From Pseudomonadota bacterium (GTDB lineage Bacteria; Pseudomonadota; Gammaproteobacteria; Burkholderiales; Ferrovaceae): DNA of 6,190 bases. This document shows positions 1-6,190 of this stretch, one piece after another (the stretch's first letter is position 1; each line of letters starts with the position of its first letter). The stretch is taken from contig JAJZEH010000098.1 in the NCBI GenBank assembly GCA_021805725.1, forward strand, positions 1 through 6,190. Direction: 5' to 3'. The notes under the pieces are model-generated. The model was not told where the DNA came from and made no database searches. It worked only from the letters and a program-made list of their open reading frames with translations. The translations under genes were made by a program, and so were the position numbers.

Positions 1-1
1 C

Positions 2-613
2 CTGGGTGATGTTGTGCGCCAGACCGACCTGGATGGTCAGATGCTGGAGTCGGCCTGCGTGCCCGTTGGAAAGAACACCTGGCTGCTGCGCGCGCCGTAT
101 AACCCGGAACAGTCTGTTGGGATCACGCCAGATCAGGTGGACAATATCCTGACGGTGGCCTCGCGTCATTTCGATTTCGTCTGCGTTGACCTCGAAAGAA
201 CGCTGGACCCACTTTCCTTGCGCGCCATGGATCGTTCCGACGTCATTTTTCCCATCATGCAGACCGTGCTGCCTTATGTGCGGGGTACACAACGCCTGCA
301 ACGCACTTTCCGGGCGTTGCATTACCCTGAGACAAAAATTCGGCTGGTGGCCAATCGTCAGGGAAAAGCCGATGACCTGTCAATCTCGAAAATTGAAGAT
401 GCGCTTCAAACCAAGTTTTATATGCAACTGCCCAATGACTTCCCCAACGCCAACGCCTCCATTAATGCGGGAAAGCCGTTGTACGAAATTGCCCCAGGCG
501 GCGTGCTGACGGCCGCCTTGATCCGTTGGGCAGATCAGCTGGTAGGCGCATCGAAATCCGGCCAGGCCTCTGCAGGCTCGCTATGGCAACGTTTTTCGAC
601 TCTTTTAAAGTAA
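2..613 (+). CDS. tadZ: TadZ/CpaE-like pilus localisation ATPase, C-terminal part (5' truncated by window edge)
   Basis: The reading frame is open from base 2 (visible start LGDVVRQTDLDG) to the TAA at 611-613, so the true start lies left of the window; the GTG at 14 is internal, not a start. About 203 residues remain, roughly half of a usual TadZ/CpaE, so the receiver-like N-terminal domain and the Walker A region are not visible. What is seen is the second half of a MinD/ParA-type fold: a core strand and acidic loop 'FDFVCVDLERTLDPLSLRAMDRSD', a strand followed by an asparagine loop 'IRLVANRQGK', and the family-typical end 'LPNDFPNANASINAGKPL'. TadZ proteins are known to place the Tad pilus machine at the cell pole through contacts with other Tad proteins. 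The gene is followed after 30 bases by tadA, in the classic tadZ-tadA order. ATP binding cannot be judged from this fragment. Confidence 0.88.
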   Translation: MGDVVRQTDLDGQMLESACVPVGKNTWLLRAPYNPEQSVGITPDQVDNILTVASRHFDFVCVDLERTLDPLSLRAMDRSDVIFPIMQTVLPYVRGTQRLQRTFRALHYPETKIRLVANRQGKADDLSISKIEDALQTKFYMQLPNDFPNANASINAGKPLYEIAPGGVLTAALIRWADQLVGASKSGQASAGSLWQRFSTLLK

Positions 614-634
614 TCTCCAATACCAATAACCTGC

Positions 635-639
635 GAGGG
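635..639 (+). promoter_or_regulatory. Ribosome binding site of tadA
   Basis: GAGGG lies 4 bases before the ATG at 644. The tadZ stop codon is in the same frame 10 codons upstream and the codons between contain no ATG, GTG or TTG, so this site and ATG fix the tadA start. It is the only Shine-Dalgarno-like element in the 30-base gap, which is too short for a convincing promoter and shows no hairpin. Confidence 0.6.
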
Positions 640-643
640 CACC

Positions 644-2002
644 ATGTCGTTGCGTGAGTTGTTGAATACATCCAATACGCAGTCAGCGGCAGAGCAGGGC
701 GAGGCACTGATTGCTGATACACACCGCATTGATACTGATGCCATACGACTCAAGTCAGAAATCCATCTCGAACTTCTCAAGAAATTTGATCTTTCCGTCA
801 TGGAAAAGATTACCGTGGAGGAACTGCGACAGCGTCTCGCGGTGTTCGTGGGCGAAACCATCATTGAGAAAAAGCTCTCACTCAACGAAGACCAGCGCAA
901 ATCCCTCATCACCTCCATCCAGAACGAAGTCATGGGGCTGGGGCCCCTGGAGCCATTGCTAGCTGACAATACGGTTTCCGATATTCTCGTCAATGGACCT
1001 CATGTGGTCTATGTGGAACGGCGGGGAAAGCTGGAACTGACCAACATTCGCTTCACGGATGATGAGCATCTACTGCGCATCATCGAGAAAATCGTCTCAC
1101 GCATCGGTCGGCGCGTTGACGAGTCCAGCCCCATGGTGGATGCGCGCCTGCCGGACGGCTCGCGCGTCAACGCCATCATTCCACCGCTGGCCCTGGATGG
1201 CCCTTCCTTGTCCATCCGGCGGTTTTCGGCCACACCTCTGGGCGTGGAACAGCTGGTGGAATACGGCTCCATGACGCGGGACATGGCCATGATGATTGCA
1301 GCCATGGTCAAAACCAAGACCAACCTGATCGTCTCGGGCGGAACGGGAAGCGGTAAAACGACGATGCTCAATCTCATGTCGGGTTTCATTCCCGACGATG
1401 AGCGGATTGTGACCATCGAAGATGCTGCCGAATTGCGTTTGCAGCAACCTCATGTGGTTCGCCTGGAAACACGCCCCCCCAACATAGAAGGGGAAGGGGA
1501 AATCAACCAGCGTGCCCTGATCAAGAACAGCCTGCGGATGCGCCCGGACCGCGTGATCGTCGGAGAAGTCCGTGGCGCAGAGGTACTGGATATGCTGCAG
1601 GCCATGAATACGGGTCACGAAGGCTCCATGGCCACAATTCACGCCAATACGGCCCGCGACGCTCTGACCCGACTGGAAAACATGGTGGGCATTTCCGGAT
1701 TGAATCTGCCCGTGCGCCCCCTACGGCAACAAATCGTTTCGGCGTTGACGGCCATCATTCAGGTATCCCGCCTGAGCGACGGCAAGCGCAAGGTGGTCAG
1801 CATTCTCGAGATTACCGGGATGGAAGGGGACATGATTTCAACCCAGGAAATTTTTCAATTTCAACAGACCGGTGTTGCGCCGGACGGCACTGTCCAGGGA
1901 CGTTTCAGGGCGACAGGCATTCGTCCGAAATTTGCTGAAAAACTGGCCGCCCGGGGCACACCCCTGCCGGAATACCTGTTCGACCCTGATCGTCACAGCT
2001 GA
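644..2002 (+). CDS. tadA: TadA/CpaF family secretion ATPase of the Tad/Flp pilus
   Basis: This 452-residue protein is the cytoplasmic hexameric motor ATPase (GspE/PilB-VirB11 superfamily, CpaF branch) that powers Flp pilus assembly. All catalytic boxes are visible and intact: Walker [10 protein letters not shown] at residues 232-240 (Lys238), the Asp box [13 protein letters not shown] at 254-266 (Glu259, Asp260), the Walker B region [15 protein letters not shown] at 297-311 (Glu308), and the His box [13 protein letters not shown] at 323-335 (His325, His333). The N-terminal 60 or so residues are variable and charged. Residues from about 60 to 210 form the helical and PAS-like N-terminal domain, containing 'GLGPLEPLL' and 'VSDILVNGP', which are typical of CpaF. 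Length is normal for the family. It sits 30 bases after tadZ and 8 bases before tadB, matching a standard tadZABC order. Nothing suggests loss of activity. Assignment to the Tad branch rather than VirB11 rests on motifs plus the tadB/tadC neighbours. Confidence 0.97.
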   Translation: MSLRELLNTSNTQSAAEQGEALIADTHRIDTDAIRLKSEIHLELLKKFDLSVMEKITVEELRQRLAVFVGETIIEKKLSLNEDQRKSLITSIQNEVMGLGPLEPLLADNTVSDILVNGPHVVYVERRGKLELTNIRFTDDEHLLRIIEKIVSRIGRRVDESSPMVDARLPDGSRVNAIIPPLALDGPSLSIRRFSATPLGVEQLVEYGSMTRDMAMMIAAMVKTKTNLIVSGGTGSGKTTMLNLMSGFIPDDERIVTIEDAAELRLQQPHVVRLETRPPNIEGEGEINQRALIKNSLRMRPDRVIVGEVRGAEVLDMLQAMNTGHEGSMATIHANTARDALTRLENMVGISGLNLPVRPLRQQIVSALTAIIQVSRLSDGKRKVVSILEITGMEGDMISTQEIFQFQQTGVAPDGTVQGRFRATGIRPKFAEKLAARGTPLPEYLFDPDRHS

Positions 2003-2010
2003 TCGCCATC

Positions 2011-2982
2011 ATGGACTATCTGCCCTATCTGATTCTGGTTCTTGCCTTTTTGGGCCTGTTTGGCCTGATCGAGTCCCTCATCATGTTCTGGAGCGGCCGG
2101 AACCGGTCCGAGTCCAAGCGGCTCAAGCAGCGTCTGCAGATCATTTCTGGCGAAATCCCTGAAGGGACGACGCAACGCCTCAAGCGGGGCGCATTCAGCG
2201 CCAATGCAACCCTGGACCGCTTCCTCAAGCAGTTTCGACGGCTGGATGTGCTCGACACGTTGTTGCGCCAGGCCAATCAACCCTATTCAGTGGCCCAGGT
2301 GTTAGCAACCATGACGGGTTTAGGTGTTGTGTTCATGTTTTCAACATTGATTGCAGGCTCGGGCATTGTGACCGTGCTTCTTGCCACTTTCATCGCGGGC
2401 GTGGCACCGCTGATGGTGTTGCGGATGCTCCGGCGATCGCGCATGAACCAGATTGAAATCCAGTTGCCCGACGCTCTTGATCTGCTGGGCCAATCCATGC
2501 GCGCTGGTCACGCTTTCTCGAGCGCCTTGAAAACCGTCGGTGCCGAAGGCCCGGAGCCCATCTCCACCGAGTTTCGCATGACCTCCGACGAGATCAGTTT
2601 TGGTTCTTCCATCCGTGAGGGGATACTGAACCTGGCCAATCGCGTGGACAGCATGGATATGCGCTATTTCGCCCTGGCCGTCCTGATTCAGAGCGAAACC
2701 GGGGGCAATCTCAGCAACCTGATGCTCGATCTCGCCAAATTGATCCGGGAACGATTAAAGCTGCGCCGCACCGTCAAAGTGCTTGCTGCAGAAGGTCGCT
2801 TATCCGGCTGGATTCTGGGTCTGCTGCCATTTGGATTTGCCGGGTTGATGTCCATCATCAATCCGGGGTATCTCAGTTTTTTCTGGACGGATCCTGGAGG
2901 CTGGCCCATCGTCAAACTGATGGCCGTATTGCTGGTCGTTGGCGTTATCTGGATTAGAAGTATCACCAATATTCGGGTGTAA
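2011..2982 (+). CDS. tadB: TadB, inner-membrane platform protein of the Tad pilus
   Basis: A 323-residue polytopic membrane protein of the T2SSF/GspF-PilC superfamily, of normal TadB length. Hydrophobic segments are seen at about residues 4-27, 97-112 and 118-138, then 264-282 and 300-316 at the C-terminus. Between them, residues 148-262 form the cytoplasmic T2SSF helical domain: 'IQLPDALDLLGQSMRAGHAF' near 150-169, then 'SETGGNLSNLMLDLAKLIRER' near 228-248, with the conserved E-x-G-G-N-L core. TadB is thought to form, with TadC, the platform rotated or pushed by TadA during pilin insertion. The ATG at 2011 follows the tadA stop by 8 bases; no clear Shine-Dalgarno sequence precedes it. A TGA in the same frame at 1987-1989 excludes a longer version, since only CTG lies between. 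Translation is therefore probably coupled to tadA. Confidence 0.95.
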   Translation: MDYLPYLILVLAFLGLFGLIESLIMFWSGRNRSESKRLKQRLQIISGEIPEGTTQRLKRGAFSANATLDRFLKQFRRLDVLDTLLRQANQPYSVAQVLATMTGLGVVFMFSTLIAGSGIVTVLLATFIAGVAPLMVLRMLRRSRMNQIEIQLPDALDLLGQSMRAGHAFSSALKTVGAEGPEPISTEFRMTSDEISFGSSIREGILNLANRVDSMDMRYFALAVLIQSETGGNLSNLMLDLAKLIRERLKLRRTVKVLAAEGRLSGWILGLLPFGFAGLMSIINPGYLSFFWTDPGGWPIVKLMAVLLVVGVIWIRSITNIRV

Positions 2983-2998
2983 GGGAATCGATAGGGGT

Positions 2999-3973
2999 AT
3001 GACTGCAACTTCTCTTTTTCTGCTGCTGGTGGTCGGCGTGCTCCTCGTCGTGGGCCTCCTTACCACGTCGCTGGGCAGTATTTTCAAACCGTCGGCAGCG
3101 CGCCGGTTGAAAAAAATGGTCGAGGAGGATCGTCGCAACTACGGTGACGGAAGCTCCTCACTGGCTCAGGCTGGGCAGTTCATCACGGGGAAATTGACAC
3201 CCTTGGCGCGTTTTTCGGCTCCGGAGGGACCATGGGATGCCTCACCCTTGCGCAGGGAATTAATGGCTGCCGGTTACCGCAGTCCCTCTGCGGGCATGGC
3301 CTACCTGGGGTTGAAGACCTTTTTGACCTTCCTTTTTCCGCTGCTTTTTCTGATTCTGTCGGCGGTCCTCAGCCTGTCTCTGGATACGAGGCAGATGGCG
3401 CTGTTCATTCTGGTCTGTGCAGCGTTCGGCTACATGTTGCCCAACTTTGCCCTCTCGTTTCTGGTATCGAAGCGGCGCCAGGAACTGTACGAAAATTTTC
3501 CGGATGCCCTGGACCTGATGCGAATCTGTGTCGAAGCCGGTTTGGCGCTTGACGTGGCCATCGCGCGGGTCGGGGAGGAAATGCGGATGCGCAGCAAGGC
3601 ATTGTCCGATGAGTTCAGGCTGGTTGTACTTGAGCAGCGCGCAGGTTCAGCCCGCAATATGGCCCTCACTAACCTGGCAGTGCGCGTGGGTCTCAAGGAC
3701 ATTGATGCACTTGTGGCCACCCTGATTCAGGCCGACAAGTTCGGGACCAGTATCGCCGACTCGCTCAGGGTCCATTCTGAAAACCTGAGACTGGGCCGCC
3801 GCCTGCGCGCCGAGGAGCAGGCCGCCAAGATTCCCACAAAGATTTTGCTGCCGCTCATCATTTGCATTTTCCCCCTGCTGTTCATATTGATTCTGAGTCC
3901 TGCCGTGGCGAACATCCAGCACGCCATGAAAGGCGAGCCATCCCCCAGCACCGAGAACGAGCAGTCTCCGTAA
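2999..3973 (+). CDS. tadC: TadC, inner-membrane platform protein of the Tad pilus
   Basis: The ATG at 2999 gives a 324-residue protein starting MTATSLFLLLVVGVLLVVGL, which opens directly with a membrane segment as TadC proteins do. A longer frame from TTG at 2939 would add 20 residues and overlap tadB by 44 bases; it is less likely because those residues are only the out-of-frame reading of the tadB end. An AAGGGA at 2981-2986 lies 12 bases before the ATG. Hydrophobic segments are at about 5-24, 105-127, 132-155 and 281-303. The T2SSF domain lies between about 163 and 290: 'ENFPDALDLMRICVEAGLAL' at 165-184 and 'QADKFGTSIADSLRVHSENL' at 244-263 carry the family signature. TadC pairs with TadB in the membrane platform driven by TadA. 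The C-terminus ends in a short polar tail rich in Pro, Ser and Glu. Confidence 0.94.
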   Translation: MTATSLFLLLVVGVLLVVGLLTTSLGSIFKPSAARRLKKMVEEDRRNYGDGSSSLAQAGQFITGKLTPLARFSAPEGPWDASPLRRELMAAGYRSPSAGMAYLGLKTFLTFLFPLLFLILSAVLSLSLDTRQMALFILVCAAFGYMLPNFALSFLVSKRRQELYENFPDALDLMRICVEAGLALDVAIARVGEEMRMRSKALSDEFRLVVLEQRAGSARNMALTNLAVRVGLKDIDALVATLIQADKFGTSIADSLRVHSENLRLGRRLRAEEQAAKIPTKILLPLIICIFPLLFILILSPAVANIQHAMKGEPSPSTENEQSP

Positions 3974-3983
3974 GGCGCGCCCC

Positions 3984-5186
3984 ATGCCGACAAACCAGGA
4001 CAGCCACTGGCTCAACCTCAAGCGGCTGCGCCTGTACTCGCGCACTGCGGTAGCCGTGTTCCTGATTCTTGCCCTGGGCCTCGTGTTTCATTCAAACATC
4101 ATTGATCCAAACGGCTTTCCACTGGTATTCGACTTTGGGGTTTTCTGGGGGGCGGCGCATCTGGCGTTGCAGGGACATCCTGCCGATGCCTATCAGGTCG
4201 CCCATCTCCAAGCAGTCGTGCAAACCATCATTCCGGTGGTCAAGGAAGGATCTTATGGGTGGTTCTACCCGCCATCTTTCTTCCTGATCGTGACGCCGCT
4301 GGCACTCCTTCCCTATCTGTGGGCATATCTCGTCTTTATGGTCTTGACCCTTCTGGCCTATGGGCGCGTCGTTCAACGCATCATTCCTGGGCGTGATGCA
4401 CTGTGGTGCCTTGCCGGATTCTCTGGTGTCTGGGTCAATCTGCTTTTGGGCCAGAATGCCTTTTTGACGGCTGCCCTGGCAGGCGCTGCCTTGATGCAGC
4501 TGGACCGGCGTCCCTTACTCTCCGGCGTACTCATCGGGTTTCTGTCCATCAAGCCCCAATTGGCCCTGCTGTTTCCGGTGGCGCTCATTGCGGTTGGCGC
4601 GTGGCGCACGCTTTTATCCGCAGCTTTTGTCGCTCTTCTCCTCATGCTGACGGCTGCGGGGGCTTTTGGGGTGGATACCCTGACCTCCTGGTGGAACAGC
4701 CTGGGGCTCGCAACGACCTTCCTGGAGGTTGGCGGCACGGCATACTGGATGAAAATGCCAACGGTGTTCGCTTTCCTGCATCTGCTTGGCGTCCCGATTG
4801 GCTTGTCCTATCTGGGGCATTCCCTGGTCGCAGCCGGGACTGTAGGAGTGGTCTGGAAAATATGGAGGAATTCCACTGACGCCTACTTGCGTAACGCAGC
4901 CCTCATCACGGGCACTTTTCTGGTCAGCCCCTACCTCTTTGAGTACGATCTGGCCTGGCTTGCGCTGCCGATGGCATGGATGACAAAAGTTGGGCTGGAG
5001 CAGGGGTGGTTGCCCTGGGAACGTGAGATCCTGGTGCTTGTCTGGTTGCTGCCCTTCCTCATGATGATCATGGCGAGAGCTGTCCCAGTCCAGATCGGAC
5101 CTTGGGTCTCCCTGGCATTGCTGGTTATGATTCTGCGTCGCGCGCGGATGGCAGGCGCACAAGGAAAATTCGATGTATCCGCATGA
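3984..5186 (+). CDS. GT87/DUF2029-type polytopic membrane glycosyltransferase, copy A
   Basis: A 400-residue, strongly hydrophobic protein with roughly nine to ten membrane segments (for example about 21-37, 98-125, 160-172, 190-228, 270-290, 304-330 and 347-383). It resembles the GT87/DUF2029 family of GT-C enzymes, which use polyprenyl-phosphate sugars and transfer the sugar on the periplasmic face. Supporting motifs are an early acidic residue after the first membrane segment (Asp50 in 'VFDFGVFWGAAHL'), the 'GWFYPPSFFLIVTPLALLP' block at 92-110, 'LLLGQN' at 153-158, and 'LIGFLSIKPQLALLFP' at 183-198. Asp50 sits where the catalytic Asp of PimE-like enzymes is expected; that role is inferred. 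AAGG at 3972-3975 precedes the ATG. The gene starts 10 bases after tadC, so it is very likely in the tad operon. Sugar, acceptor and biological role cannot be read from the sequence. A paralogue follows immediately. Confidence 0.82.
   Translation: MPTNQDSHWLNLKRLRLYSRTAVAVFLILALGLVFHSNIIDPNGFPLVFDFGVFWGAAHLALQGHPADAYQVAHLQAVVQTIIPVVKEGSYGWFYPPSFFLIVTPLALLPYLWAYLVFMVLTLLAYGRVVQRIIPGRDALWCLAGFSGVWVNLLLGQNAFLTAALAGAALMQLDRRPLLSGVLIGFLSIKPQLALLFPVALIAVGAWRTLLSAAFVALLLMLTAAGAFGVDTLTSWWNSLGLATTFLEVGGTAYWMKMPTVFAFLHLLGVPIGLSYLGHSLVAAGTVGVVWKIWRNSTDAYLRNAALITGTFLVSPYLFEYDLAWLALPMAWMTKVGLEQGWLPWEREILVLVWLLPFLMMIMARAVPVQIGPWVSLALLVMILRRARMAGAQGKFDVSA
4944..4969 (+). repeat. Perfect 26-base direct repeat, copy in first GT87-type gene
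   Basis: The bases encoding YDLAWLALP plus flanking codon positions (tacgatctgg to gcgctgcc) are identical to 6121-6146. The two genes otherwise differ at many synonymous sites, so this is the longest identical stretch I noticed. It reflects the shared ancestry of the tandem genes and perhaps local gene conversion; it is not a mobile-element repeat. Confidence 0.6.
5161..5165 (+). promoter_or_regulatory. Ribosome binding site of the second GT87-type gene, inside the first
   Basis: AAGGA lies 7 bases before the ATG at 5173, the best-placed Shine-Dalgarno in the window. It sits within the last codons of copy A, whose stop is at 5184-5186. It decides the start of copy B and gives a 14-base gene overlap, a common arrangement for translational coupling. 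Confidence 0.75.
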
Positions 5187-6190
5187 GTGGCACTGGTTGA
5201 ACCAGACGCGGCTCAAGGTCTACGCAAGGACCACGGCGATTTTGTTCGCCGCAATCACGGTCGTAATTTTTGTGCGATGGGCCATGGCCGACCCCAATGC
5301 CCGGCTTACTTTTACGGATTTCAGCGTTTACTGGGTTGCCTCCTACCTCGCCCTGCATGGACAGGCGCTGGGCGTATTCGACCCAGCCAGTTTTTGTGGC
5401 AACTTTCAGGCGCCCGTACCCGCATCGCCCTGCGGTTATCCATGGTTGTACCCCCCCACGTTTTATCTCCTCATTCTTCCATTGGCGTTGATGCCTTACT
5501 GGGCGGCCTACGTGGGGTTCATCGGGGGAAGCGTAGTGGCCTTTGGAGTCATGATGCGAAGACTGGTTCGTGGGGAGATTGCCCTGTGGTGCCTGGCTGC
5601 TTTTCCTGGACTCTGGATCAATGTGTTGTCTGGGCAGAATGGATGTTTGACCGCCGCGTTGGCGGGAGCCGCACTGCTCAATCTGGAGCGCAGGCCGGCG
5701 CTGGCCGGTGTGTTCATCGGCATGCTTTCGATCAAGCCGCACCTGGCGCTTTTGTTTCCAGTGGCGCTGATTGCCGCAGGCGCCTGGCGTGCATTCCTTG
5801 TGGCGACAGGGGTTGCTCTTGCCTGGATGGCCGCCGGCGCACTGATACTGGGCACGAGCATGCTGAATGGGTGGTTGGAAAGCCTGGGAATTGCGCGTGC
5901 GCTTCTGGAGCGGACGGAAATTGTTCGTATGATGCCTACGGTATTTGCGTTCATGCGATTGTCCGGAACCTCCGTGATGGCAGCTTACGTGGGGCAGGCA
6001 GTCGTTGCCGTGATTGCCCTGTTCTCGGTAGGGGCCATCTGGCACAGATCTGTTTCGTCACCGTTGAAATATTCGGCACTGATTACGGGGACGCTCCTGG
6101 TGAGCCCCTATTTGCTGGAATACGATCTGGCCTGGCTTGCGCTGCCCATTGCCTGGATGGCAAACCAGGGGATAAAGACGGGATGGCTGC
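5173..6190 (+). CDS. GT87/DUF2029-type polytopic membrane glycosyltransferase, copy B (3' truncated by window edge)
   Basis: The frame is open from ATG 5173 to the last base with no stop, giving 339 visible residues; by comparison with copy A about 60 are missing. It aligns with copy A from end to end, from 'HWLN..RL..Y.RT' at the N-terminus (HWLN at 7-10) through 'WLYPPTFYLLILPLALMP' (91-108), 'WINVLSGQN' (148-156), 'GVFIGMLSIKPHLALLFPVA' (179-198), 'MMPTVFAF' (253-260) and 'LLVSPYLLEYDLAWLALP' (308-325). By eye the identity is around 40-50 percent (not computed). The presumed catalytic acidic residue is Asp49 in 'FTDFSVYW'. The loop between this Asp and the YPP motif is the least conserved part and carries two cysteines, Cys75 and Cys87, absent from copy A. 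As for copy A, family membership implies sugar transfer from a lipid carrier at the periplasmic face; donor and acceptor are unknown. Confidence 0.82.
   Translation, partial: MYPHEWHWLNQTRLKVYARTTAILFAAITVVIFVRWAMADPNARLTFTDFSVYWVASYLALHGQALGVFDPASFCGNFQAPVPASPCGYPWLYPPTFYLLILPLALMPYWAAYVGFIGGSVVAFGVMMRRLVRGEIALWCLAAFPGLWINVLSGQNGCLTAALAGAALLNLERRPALAGVFIGMLSIKPHLALLFPVALIAAGAWRAFLVATGVALAWMAAGALILGTSMLNGWLESLGIARALLERTEIVRMMPTVFAFMRLSGTSVMAAYVGQAVVAVIALFSVGAIWHRSVSSPLKYSALITGTLLVSPYLLEYDLAWLALPIAWMANQGIKTGWL
6121..6146 (+). repeat. Perfect 26-base direct repeat, copy in second GT87-type gene
   Basis: Partner of 4944-4969, located 1177 bases downstream in the same reading frame and at the equivalent place in the paralogous protein (residues 317-325). 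Confidence 0.6.

Noticed and set aside
14..16. GTG as a possible tadZ start
   Set aside because: The frame continues open to the left edge and the protein from here lacks half the expected family length, so the gene is cut by the window rather than starting here.
614..643. Short tandem CCAATA-like repeat in the tadZ-tadA gap as an operator
   Set aside because: Two copies of six bases are not enough evidence for a regulatory site, and no promoter boxes accompany them.
1097..1642. Minus-strand open frame of about 181 codons opposite the tadA catalytic region
   Set aside because: The plus strand carries all the ATPase boxes here. The opposite frame is a by-product of its codon composition.
3974..3981. 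Eight-base palindrome GGCGCGCC between tadC and copy A
   Set aside because: Too short to form a terminator hairpin, with no T-run after it; in moderately GC-rich DNA it is plausible by chance.
4614..5216. Minus-strand open frame of about 200 codons opposite copy A
   Set aside because: Same reason: shadow of a well-supported membrane protein gene, with His/Gln/Pro-rich composition and no motif or ribosome binding site of note.
5125..6045. Long minus-strand open frame of about 306 codons
   Set aside because: It lies opposite copy B, whose plus-strand frame has a strong ribosome binding site and clear family motifs. The minus-strand product is rich in His, Gln, Arg and Pro without a recognisable motif, as expected for a shadow frame.

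Overview
The window is a densely packed, single-strand (+) gene block with no intergenic gap longer than 30 bases. It looks like the middle of a tad (tight adherence, Flp-type IVb pilus / type II-like secretion) operon from a proteobacterium. The DNA is moderately GC-rich (by eye in the high-50s percent, not counted). The TadZ fragment resembles the CpaE/TadZ form I recall from beta-proteobacteria and relatives. That taxonomic impression is weak; I would not go beyond 'probably beta-/gamma-proteobacterial or Acidithiobacillia-like'.

Layout: (1) 2-613, the C-terminal half of TadZ/CpaE, a MinD/ParA-like polar localisation ATPase, cut by the left edge; (2) 644-2002, the complete secretion ATPase TadA/CpaF; (3) 2011-2982, the complete inner-membrane platform protein TadB; (4) 2999-3973, the complete platform protein TadC; (5) 3984-5186, a complete polytopic membrane protein of the GT87/DUF2029 glycosyltransferase type; (6) 5173-6190, a second, paralogous GT87/DUF2029 gene cut by the right edge. 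Gene 6 begins inside gene 5 with its own strong ribosome binding site.

How the genes work together: TadZ is expected to position the machine at the cell pole, TadA to hydrolyse ATP, and TadB and TadC to form the membrane platform that moves Flp pilin in or out of the fibre. In many tad loci the gene after tadC is tadD, a TPR lipoprotein, followed by the pseudopilins tadE/tadF. Here that place is taken by two tandem polyprenyl-phosphate-sugar-dependent membrane glycosyltransferase homologues. Close spacing (10 bases after tadC, then a 14-base overlap) implies co-transcription. The most interesting hypothesis is that they glycosylate a pilus component or make a surface glycan working with the pilus. 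This rests on gene context only; no substrate can be read from the sequence.

No promoter, terminator, RNA gene, CRISPR array, insertion sequence or attachment site was found. Promoter and terminator presumably lie outside the window.
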